This document shows positions 43,509 to 51,770 of a stretch of 64,000 nt of DNA, one piece after another. The stretch is from Nitrospira sp. (lineage in GTDB: Bacteria > Nitrospirota > Nitrospiria > Nitrospirales > Nitrospiraceae): assembly GCA_018242725.1 (NCBI GenBank), contig JAFEBI010000011.1, forward strand, positions 411,477 to 475,476, given 5' to 3'. Position 1 is the stretch's first letter, and each line of letters begins with the position of its first letter. The notes beneath the pieces were generated by a model. The model had not been told where the DNA came from. It saw nothing but the letters and a program-made list of their open reading frames with translations, and searched no databases. A program made the translations under genes and the position numbers.

Positions 43509-45545
43509 TCAAACTTGGCCGGTGCGAATATTGTCTCGAATAAAGTGAAATGCAGGGTCAGTCAACGCCGCTGCCTCGTTGAGGTCAGGGTAGTGAGCAC
43601 CGTACCAATCATCGACGATGTGCGCCTGCTGCTCGAGATTGAAGTCGTTAGACCACGAGCGGGTAGACCAAGTGGTGTCAGCGAGTCGTTCCTTCTCAGA
43701 ACTGCCAGCGTAGTAGTCATAGTTCGAAGAAAGCTTGCAAATTAGGCCGGGCTGAAACCAAGTAGTGGCAATCTGCCAGGCGTGCGTGAGTTCGTGAATG
43801 AAGACGGAGCCAGGCTGGGCGTAGTCCGTGTTCGGCGAATCAGCCCACGTCATTGGGTCCTAGAATGCTTCGCCCAGGTTGACGAGAATTGTGCTGCCGT
43901 CAACGGAAGGGATCGTGTACGTTTGTCTTTTGCTGCCGTGTACCAGATTTGTCAGTATAATGTTTTCAAATGGGAGCTTGTCGGCGAAGACTTTCCATGC
44001 GAAGTCCTGCTCTTGGTCAGTCATGGATCGCTGGTGGATGCCGGTGAGATTGGTGAGGACGACACCGGCCACCACGGCAGGTATGAGGACCCCCGGACTA
44101 CAGACCATAACGATGCCACCCACAATAACGAAGCCGACCAGGCTGCCGGGAGTCACGAGGGTGATGTTGAGGGCGGAGGTCAGTTCTCGACCAAGGACGA
44201 CAATTCCGCCAACAGGCCCTGCAATAACAAATCCTGCGATTGTGTCCAGACCGATTTTGGCTACATCCCAAAGTGTGCCCGTCACACCGCTGATGTCCGC
44301 ATTGAGAGTGTACTTCAGGGACGGGCCGTGCAAGAAGCCATCCCAGAGCATCGCTAAAGATGAGCTCGTGCCGGATTCATGCCAATCTAGCTGTCGATCC
44401 CCTGGCGTGTCGGTGCCGAAGACGTGATCCGTATTCATCGCCGCGATGGCATCGCCTGTAGCTGGGGCCTGGAGAAACACTTGTAAGGCATACTTGTAGG
44501 ATGTGAAGCCAGTGGCACGCATGAACCCGCTGAACTCGTACGAACCATCGTCGCGAACAAGAAGGCTCGTCCCGCCGCCGAGCGGAAATCCTTTGGGCGT
44601 GACGATCGACGTTGTCAGGTGAATCTCAGAGGGGACAATGGCTACGTTAAAATCAATTGCCCCATTCTGCTCTCCATTGAACGCGAACCATTTAATCGAA
44701 AATGCGAATCGGGCGGGGGCGTCAATTCCTAGATGCATCTCAAAATTGACAGTCGTATCACTCTGAATAGAGAAGCTTCCCCCCTGTATCCCAACACCGG
44801 ATGGCAACGCAGTCGGAGAAAAGTCAATCCAGGTCTCAGCTCCTTCACTTAAGCTGATATGTATTGGTATGTTCATGACCCTATCTCTTTTCCTCGCACG
44901 TATCGTGTTCGGCTGGGCAGGGTTTACTACAAGCTGAGGTCGAACAATATTTACTTTAATAACAAAGCTAGGCCCGGACCCTATTGGTTCAAGATACACA
45001 TCGTTGGGTCCGAGTGGAGCATCGCTGTCCGCCTGGAATACCAAAGCATCCGATTTGGTCTCTCTTGGATCTAAATGGAAGAAATTGGGTAATAATGTTA
45101 GTCCGCTGTGAAGATGACTAAGTGCTATTCTGTAGGATATGTCCATGCCATGTCCCATCAGAGAGGTTATCCTAATTGGAAGGTTAGCCTGGTGACCTTG
45201 TGCAATTGTAAGTACCTCTGAGATAGCGATGTCTATCTGCGAAAGATATAGTGAGAGAGGTTCTCGTACAATATTTCCCGAGTCGCATTTGATCTCTAAA
45301 GTTCCAGCGAATGTACATTCTACGTAGAGCGCTAGGTATTCCACTCGAACTAATACTTTCTGTCCGTTTTCTACCGCTATGGGGCCGGACTTGTCTGCCT
45401 GTCTTACAATCTGGAGAACTTTGTGTTTATGGGGAGGACCGTGGTGCCCAGGGGGAAGCTCGTTTGGGTCAACCTCCTGTATTACCTCTTCCAGGATAAA
45501 GATATCCCTCACTTGGGAGTGGGACGTGTCCCCGGTAATGCTCAC
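43509..45545 (-). pseudogene. Large HExxH metallopeptidase-like protein split by an in-frame amber codon
   Basis: From GTG at 45545 a 561-codon frame runs to TAG at 43862-43860; the same frame continues for another 116 codons to 43509. The first part has beta-rich domains and two hydrophobic stretches near residues 440-500 (IGLDTIAGFVIAGPVGGIVV). The second has the zinc motif HELTHAWQ followed by SNYDYYA and FNLEQQAHIVDDWYG, a pattern typical of the C-termini of secreted toxin-like proteins. So the zincin core lies after the stop. Either this is a single nonsense mutation or readthrough occurs. The GTG lacks a good ribosome-binding site, and a coding-like frame (EFRNREARQFWARHFP) lies upstream at about 45665-45555. 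Confidence 0.7.
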
Positions 45546-46586
45546 CGTTATATTAGTATTTACCGGAAAATGCCCTCTAGGATCCCATCAGCAAAACTTG
45601 GAAGGTCGCTGAATGGAATATTTGGGAAATGTCTGGCCCAGAACTGCCGGGCCTCACGGTTCCGAAATTCATAAAAGTGTCTCCTTTCTAAATTGGTGCG
45701 CACCAACCATTAGCCCTACGGATGAGTAAGTCGCTAAACAGCGATGCATAGGTACACACTGCCTATCTTTCAATATAAGTATTCATCGTCTGGGACAGCT
45801 CTGCCGGCCATTCGTCCATAATTACTTACATGTAAACCGTATTCCAGCAGGCTACGCATCGTTTGCATCAATTGCTTTGTCACGGAGGCCTGAACGTATT
45901 TGTTTGGGATTAATCTTTGAGGGTTCTATCTGGGCTTCGATGTTCATCTCGAGTATAAGGTCTTCCTCTGTCGATGTTTTCGCTCCTCACAGGCGCGGGA
46001 TACCGACTTTGCCATCAGAGCATGCTACTTCAGCACACGTTCGGCAAACGCAGGAGCCGTGCCGTGAGAAAGTCCGGGCACTTGGCGAAGCAGACTTTAG
46101 CTTCGCCGACTGAACACAGCGGTCAATTCTTCAGCAAGTCAGAGGGGTTGGGTCGAGCGCTTGTCGGATGAAACCTATGACGTCAGGGACTTGGGATCAT
46201 GGCACTAGTGCCATGCCCCATCCTACGTATAGTATCTTTTTGGATTCACCCCGTATCTTTTTCGATTCACTGGTTGCTGGCCTGCGAATTTGTTCCGGCG
46301 TTCATTTTGGCAAGCACAGATTCGTTTGCACGGAATTCTGAGACTTGAGTCATGCCCGGTATTATCGTTCGATCTCGCTGTCTCGGGCATCGTCTTTGCT
46401 CAAGACCGGGAGTTGGTGGTTTGTCGAATCAACGCTTGGAACGAGATGAAGAGGGAGATGCACGTGGTTGTTTCTGACAAGACGACGCGCATCACAGAAT
46501 TCGATAAGACTGCATGTTGGTGTCCAAATCTCTGAATCTCAATGGTACGGTCCTGATTGTATTTATCCACAGAAGGAGGAGCGCAG
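45546..46586. other. Long gene-poor stretch with palindrome and tandem repeat
   Basis: No gene is firmly supported. Visible structures are an 18-bp perfect palindrome CATGGCACTAGTGCCATG (46198-46215) and an 18-bp tandem repeat GTATCTTTTTSGATTCAC at 46232-46249 and 46253-46270. They lie 320-390 bp upstream of the C11 peptidase and could be regulatory. A plus-strand frame at 46290-46535 is possible but has no start site. Confidence 0.5.
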
Positions 46587-47819
46587 ATGCCCAATTCACG
46601 GAAACAATGGACCGTCATGGTCTACCTGGCAGGGGACAACAACCTGGATGCCAATGGGATGGCTGACCTGAAAGAAATGAAAAGGGTGGGAACGACGGAG
46701 GACGTCAACGTCATTGCGCAGTTCGATCGGGCTGCTGCTGGGGTGCAGACCACGCGCTATTGTCTCCGGAAGGGCACATCGATGGAAGCCGATGCGGTCG
46801 AATCCATCGGCGAAACGAATACGGGAAGTCCTGAGGGGCTCATCGATTTCATCACGTGGGGTGTGAAGACCTATCCAGCCGCGCATTATTTGTTGGTGCT
46901 CTGGAATCATGGTCAGGGATGGGATGACACCGATATCTATGCAGGCGAGCGTGGAGCGGGTGCACGGCTCGGGCGCTCTCGCCGGATTCGCCATTCGCTG
47001 TTCAAGACGTCAGTCGTCAAGGCGGCCAAGTTGACTGCCCAGGGCGGCAAGGTCGCACGCGCGATTCTGCTGGACGATAATGCGAAGGATTTTCTGGACA
47101 ACCTGGAAATGAAGCAAGTGGTGGCCGAGGCGAACCATCTTATCGGTCACAAGCTGGATATTCTCGGCATGGATGCCTGTCTCATGAACATGGCGGAAGT
47201 GGCGTATCAAGTGCGGGAGAGTGTCCAGTACACGGTCGGATCTGAGCAAACGGAACCGCTCGACGGCTGGCCGTATGACACCATCCTCCAGGCGTTGTCA
47301 TCCAAACCGGATATGGCTCCGTCTGCGCTCTGCGAACTGATTGTGAAACACTATCTCGCGTCTTACAAGGGATCGAGTGAGGCCGTTACGCAGTCGGCGA
47401 TGGATCTTGCCAACACGACGGCGTTTGCCGGGGCTTGGAAGGCGATGGCCTCAGCGTTGAAAGCGGGACTGAAGAACAGCGCGACACGGGCGGCGATCGT
47501 GAATGCCCGCAATCAGGTGCAAGAGTACGACGTTCCCGACAATGTCGACCTGATTGATCTGTGTCGATTACTCAAGGCTGCGGCTGTTCCATCGACGATC
47601 AAGAATGCCTGTGATCGCGTCCTCACGGCTGTGGAGGGCTCACCGGGGCTTATGCTGGCATCGGGATACACTGGGACGCCGATGAAAGGCTCGCATGGCG
47701 TGGCTCTCTATTTCCCGACGCGTAACGTTTCTCCGCTCTATGCAAATCTGGACTTTACGAAGAAGACCGGGTGGGGCGGGTTTCTGAAACAGTATCTGCT
47801 CAGTACTCGCGGGCGCTGA
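46587..47819 (+). CDS. Clostripain-family (C11) cysteine peptidase
   Basis: A 410-residue caspase-fold peptidase. The N-terminal strand WTVMVYLAGDNNLDANG is typical. The catalytic His is in LVLWNHGQGWD and the Cys in LGMDACLMNMAEV. C11 enzymes cleave after basic residues and often mature by self-cleavage. No signal peptide is seen, so it acts in the cytoplasm unless exported otherwise. AGAAGGAGGAGCGCAG before the ATG at 46587 fixes the start. It opens the plus-strand run of effector genes. A role as a proteolytic effector is inferred. Confidence 0.9.
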   Translation: MPNSRKQWTVMVYLAGDNNLDANGMADLKEMKRVGTTEDVNVIAQFDRAAAGVQTTRYCLRKGTSMEADAVESIGETNTGSPEGLIDFITWGVKTYPAAHYLLVLWNHGQGWDDTDIYAGERGAGARLGRSRRIRHSLFKTSVVKAAKLTAQGGKVARAILLDDNAKDFLDNLEMKQVVAEANHLIGHKLDILGMDACLMNMAEVAYQVRESVQYTVGSEQTEPLDGWPYDTILQALSSKPDMAPSALCELIVKHYLASYKGSSEAVTQSAMDLANTTAFAGAWKAMASALKAGLKNSATRAAIVNARNQVQEYDVPDNVDLIDLCRLLKAAAVPSTIKNACDRVLTAVEGSPGLMLASGYTGTPMKGSHGVALYFPTRNVSPLYANLDFTKKTGWGGFLKQYLLSTRGR

Positions 47820-47909
47820 GCAAGAGGGCCGTTCTCTTTGCCCAGGCTGGTTGGAGAGTAGGAAAGGTCCAATTCATGTGTTGTGAAATTGTACACGAGG
47901 AGGTTCGCG

Positions 47910-48746
47910 ATGGTATCTCGACGGCGCTCACCCATTCGACGCAAGGCACGTAGTCGGTCGACTGCTCCGCAATATCCTGGTCACTATCTGACCGTTGGAG
48001 ATGAAGACCGTGCATCAATTCGCCTGGTTCAAGAGCGACTGAATCAGGTCGGCTGTGGACCCATTGATGTAAACGGGATCTTCGACAAACAGACAAACGC
48101 TGCGGTCCAGCTGTTTCAAGCCCGTTCGGTTGATAGTCATGGACAATCGCTGAAGATCGATGGTGTTGTTGGACCGCTCACCTGGACCACGCTCTTCGGT
48201 TCAACAAGCCTTTCCGAGACGATCGGTGAACCGGTTTCACCATTAGTGAAGGGCAGTCTCGTTGTTGCAGCGACGCAGGTGGGGGTTATGGAGCAGCCGC
48301 CGGGTTCGAACCGAGGACCGCAGGTTGATGAATACCTCAGATCAGTCGGGTTAGACCCCGAGGATGACAGTTATCCCTGGTGCGCCGCCTTTGTGTATTG
48401 GACGTTCCACAAGGCGGCGGCTCAAGTGGGAGTGGAAAATCCCTGCATCCGCACGGCTGGCGTCCTAGAGCATTGGAACAAGGCTGGTCGTGCGGGGATC
48501 ACACGCGTGGTGCCGGGCGACATACAGGATGACTTTTCGCTTCTTAAGCCCGGCCTCATTTTCGTGATCAGCATGGATGGTGGGAAGGGCCATATGGGAA
48601 TCGTCGAAGACTTTCGTGACGACCGGCTCATTACGATTGAAGGAAACACGAATCTGCCGGGAGACCGCGAGGGCGGCGGGGTATTCCGCCGCCACGCGCG
48701 CAAGCTCTCCGACATCAACAAAGGGTTTATCAGCTACGACTCATAG
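47910..48746 (+). CDS. Peptidoglycan-binding / CHAP-type amidase
   Basis: A 278-residue protein. After a basic N-terminus, residues about 30-95 form a PG_binding_1 domain (LVQERLNQVGCGPIDVNGIF, WTTLFG). Residues about 115-275 form an NlpC/P60-like CHAP domain: the Cys is in YPWCAAFVYWTF, the His in GHMGIVEDF, and the third residue likely in IEGNTN. It would cleave peptidoglycan peptides. There is no signal peptide, as in phage endolysins or secreted effectors. AGGAGGTTCGCG precedes the ATG. It follows the C11 peptidase by 90 bp. Confidence 0.88.
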   Translation: MVSRRRSPIRRKARSRSTAPQYPGHYLTVGDEDRASIRLVQERLNQVGCGPIDVNGIFDKQTNAAVQLFQARSVDSHGQSLKIDGVVGPLTWTTLFGSTSLSETIGEPVSPLVKGSLVVAATQVGVMEQPPGSNRGPQVDEYLRSVGLDPEDDSYPWCAAFVYWTFHKAAAQVGVENPCIRTAGVLEHWNKAGRAGITRVVPGDIQDDFSLLKPGLIFVISMDGGKGHMGIVEDFRDDRLITIEGNTNLPGDREGGGVFRRHARKLSDINKGFISYDS

Positions 48747-49030
48747 ACAGGAAGAATGCGCTAGGAAGGATACGCATTAGGTAACTGCGATCTTGCATTG
48801 ATCGATTGAAGGAGAGAGGAGTGCCGTGTGCGAATCGATCGAAAATGGTTCATCCGCTGGCAGCACGATCACGTGCTCTTTGTTGTTGTGCATTGAGGCC
48901 TCGAACTGAGAGCGAAGCCAATGGCTTGAGGTGTAGCGTGCAATGTACACAATGTCAGTTAGCCGGACGACGGCGGTGGTTTCGTCCGGTATAGCCACTG
49001 CGTTTGAGCGATGAAACAGGGAGGTGCGGG
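48747..49030. other. Intergenic region before patatin gene
   Basis: No gene is supported in this 284-bp gap. It probably contains the promoter of the patatin gene, but no clear -35/-10 pair was identified. Confidence 0.4.
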
Positions 49031-51730
49031 ATGGCTGAATGGACACAACAAGATGATGATCGGGTGCAAGCGCTCCTGAGAGATGAAACGAGCACAGTCG
49101 AACCGACCGAGGCGCTTTGCCTGGCAAAAGGTCTGAAGGATCAGCAGCGGTTCAGGGCTGCCAGAAACATTCTGGCCCGAGTCTCGAAAAGCGGGATGGA
49201 TCAACCATTGCGATTGAAGGTGGCTCAGGTGCATGCCCTATGCACGTACAAAGATCCAGATCTTCCGACGGATGCCAAACTGGACCGCGCACTCACGCTT
49301 CTTCAGGAGGCCGACGATTTGACCGTCACCACCGACCAAGAAACGCTCGGCCTCGCCGGGGCGATCTTCAAGAACAAATGGGAGACCGATGCCAACCCCC
49401 AACATCTGGAGCGGGCGCTCGCTTACTACCTTCGAGGCTACCAGGTTGGGCCAGCAAAGGACCAGGGTTATACAGGGATCAATGCGGCCTTCATCCTCGA
49501 TTTGCTCGCCCATCTTGATGAGAAGCAGGCCAACGCAGCTGGGTCACAGCCACTGGGCACCGATGAGCGGAGGGCGAAAGCGAAGACAATCCGAGAACAG
49601 CTGGTGAAAGAATTACCTATACTACCGCAGCAAACGGACCTGAAATGGTTAGAGACGCAATGGTGGTTCTTGGTCACGGTCGCTGAAGCGTACTTTGGGC
49701 TTGGTCAGTATCCCGAAGCGTTACAGTGGCTGAAGAAGGCCAAAGCCTTGGAGAATGTCCCGCACTGGGAGTGGCAATCGACCGCTCGGCAACTGGCGAG
49801 ACTGGCGACGCTGACGAAGTCCGGTGACAGGATTCCCAAAGGGGCCCAGGCACTGCTGGCTGAATTTGTGGGAAGCGACGACATCGCGCAGTCGCTGCTC
49901 AGGGGAAAAGTGGGATTGGCCTTATCCGGGGGAGGATTTCGCGCATCCCTGTTTCATCTGGGGGTGTTGGCCAGGCTGGCCGAACTCGACATGCTTCGGC
50001 ATATCGAGGTGCTGTCCTGTGTATCGGGAGGATCCATCGTCGGTGCTCATTATTATCTCGAAATCAGGAATTTACTCCAAACTAGAGCGGATACCGAGAA
50101 GAAGATGTCAAGAGACGACTATATCGGGTTGGTCGAGCGGGTTGCGGAGGCTTTTCTAAATGGTGTGCAACACAACCTGCGCACCCGCGTTGTCGCCAAT
50201 CCCTGGGTCAACCTGAAGATGCTCTGGGACCGCTCCTACTCGCGCACACTCCGTCTGGGCGAGCTGTTCGAGGAATATCTCTATGCGCAAGTGCAGGACG
50301 GGGAAGAACACGGGCCACGCTGGCTGAACGAATTGAAGATCGTTCCGCAGGACGAACAAGGAGAGCGGCATCGCACGTTTCGACCGAAGGACGACAACTG
50401 GAGGCGAAGAAACAAAGTCCCTATCATGATCTTGAATGCTACGACGTTGAATACCGGCCACAATTGGCAGTTCACTGCTACCTATATGGGTGAACCGCCG
50501 GGCGCCATCGATACGCAAATTGATGGAAACTACCGCCTACGCCGGTTGTACTATGATGGACAAGATACGCCGGAACCATATAGCCACATGCGCCTGGGTC
50601 ATGCGGTTGCCGCGTCAGCTTGTGTGCCGGGTCTCTTTGAGCCGGTCACGCTCCCGGACCTCTATGAGGGGAAAACTGTCCGGTTGGTCGATGGTGGCGT
50701 GCATGACAATCAAGGGGTCGCGGGGTTATTAGAGCAGGGCTGCACCGTCCTGATTGTGAGTGATGCTAGCGGGCAAATGAACGCCGATGATGATCCGAGC
50801 GCGGGGGTGATCGGCGTCCCGCTGCGCGCGAATAGCATTCTTCAAAGTCGGATCCGGAGTGCCGAGTATCAGAACCTCGAATCGCGTCAGAAAGCTGCGC
50901 TCCTTCGGGGCGTGATGTTCGTGCATCTGAAGAAGGATCTCATGGTCGACCCGATTCCCTGGAAGGGTTGTGCTGAAATACCGGATCGAGACTGGGACCC
51001 GCCGCGGCGTCAAGGATCACACCTCTCATATGGCATTCTCGAAACCGTACAGCGCGGCATCTCAGGGGTAAGGACCGATCTGGACTCCTTCTCACACACC
51101 GAGGCCTATGCCCTCATGACCAGTGGGTATCGGATGACCGAGCGGGAATTTGGGAAGTTCATCGATGGATTTCCAGTCTTCACGGACTCTCCCCATGCGT
51201 GGTCGTTCCTCGCCATCGACAAAGAGATGACGACGGAGTCCCAATCTTCTGCCCTTGTCCGCTTACTCAAGGTAGCGCACCAATCGGCTTTTCGGGTGTG
51301 GCAGCTCTCGCTTGCCTTGCGAACGCTTTCCTACCTCACCTTAGCCGGGATCGTGTTGGCCATTGTGGGAATGGGCTACTACCGTTCTGAGGAGGTCTTG
51401 TTGAATGGCAAGCTCGATCTACTAGGGAAGAGTATCGAACAATCTGTGACTTGGGGAGGGTTAGCCATGGCGCTTGCCACGGTGCTTCTGACGCCGATCT
51501 TGGGCAAGGAGATCATGCGCAAGATGGGGATCATCCGGTATCGAGAGCTGGTGAATCGCTGGGCCATCGGTCTGGGCGTCGGACTGCTGGGATGGATTGC
51601 AGCGACCATTCATCTTCATCTGTTCGACAAGATCTTTCTCAAATACGGCCGTCTGAGTGAGGACAAGAAGGGATCAGGCGCGACAGTGTCCTCTCGGCTA
51701 ATGACGGATAAACCGACGGTGAAGGGGTAA
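49031..51730 (+). CDS. Patatin-like phospholipase with N-terminal TRAFs-binding-like domain
   Basis: An 899-residue protein. Residues about 25-265 are helical and TPR-like, with TLGLAGAIFKNKW and YTGINAAFILDLLA typical of the TRAFs-binding (DUF4071-like) domain. Residues about 293-690 are a patatin lipase: oxyanion loop LSGGGFRAS (near 300), nucleophile region SCVSGGS (Ser332) and VDGGVHDNQG near 554. The C-terminus has three hydrophobic spans (LTLAGIVLAIVGMGYY and two more), so it is membrane anchored. It would hydrolyse membrane lipids. The start at 49031 follows GGGAGGTGCGGG. The helical domain also occurs in two later genes of this cluster. Confidence 0.9.
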   Translation: MAEWTQQDDDRVQALLRDETSTVEPTEALCLAKGLKDQQRFRAARNILARVSKSGMDQPLRLKVAQVHALCTYKDPDLPTDAKLDRALTLLQEADDLTVTTDQETLGLAGAIFKNKWETDANPQHLERALAYYLRGYQVGPAKDQGYTGINAAFILDLLAHLDEKQANAAGSQPLGTDERRAKAKTIREQLVKELPILPQQTDLKWLETQWWFLVTVAEAYFGLGQYPEALQWLKKAKALENVPHWEWQSTARQLARLATLTKSGDRIPKGAQALLAEFVGSDDIAQSLLRGKVGLALSGGGFRASLFHLGVLARLAELDMLRHIEVLSCVSGGSIVGAHYYLEIRNLLQTRADTEKKMSRDDYIGLVERVAEAFLNGVQHNLRTRVVANPWVNLKMLWDRSYSRTLRLGELFEEYLYAQVQDGEEHGPRWLNELKIVPQDEQGERHRTFRPKDDNWRRRNKVPIMILNATTLNTGHNWQFTATYMGEPPGAIDTQIDGNYRLRRLYYDGQDTPEPYSHMRLGHAVAASACVPGLFEPVTLPDLYEGKTVRLVDGGVHDNQGVAGLLEQGCTVLIVSDASGQMNADDDPSAGVIGVPLRANSILQSRIRSAEYQNLESRQKAALLRGVMFVHLKKDLMVDPIPWKGCAEIPDRDWDPPRRQGSHLSYGILETVQRGISGVRTDLDSFSHTEAYALMTSGYRMTEREFGKFIDGFPVFTDSPHAWSFLAIDKEMTTESQSSALVRLLKVAHQSAFRVWQLSLALRTLSYLTLAGIVLAIVGMGYYRSEEVLLNGKLDLLGKSIEQSVTWGGLAMALATVLLTPILGKEIMRKMGIIRYRELVNRWAIGLGVGLLGWIAATIHLHLFDKIFLKYGRLSEDKKGSGATVSSRLMTDKPTVKG

Positions 51731-51770
51731 CGAGACATCAGTAATAGCTGTTGCGGTCTGACTGCAGACA

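Noticed and set aside
46290..46535. 81-residue plus-strand frame upstream of the C11 peptidase
   Set aside because: Only partly protein-like and without a ribosome-binding site; mentioned in the gap note but not called.
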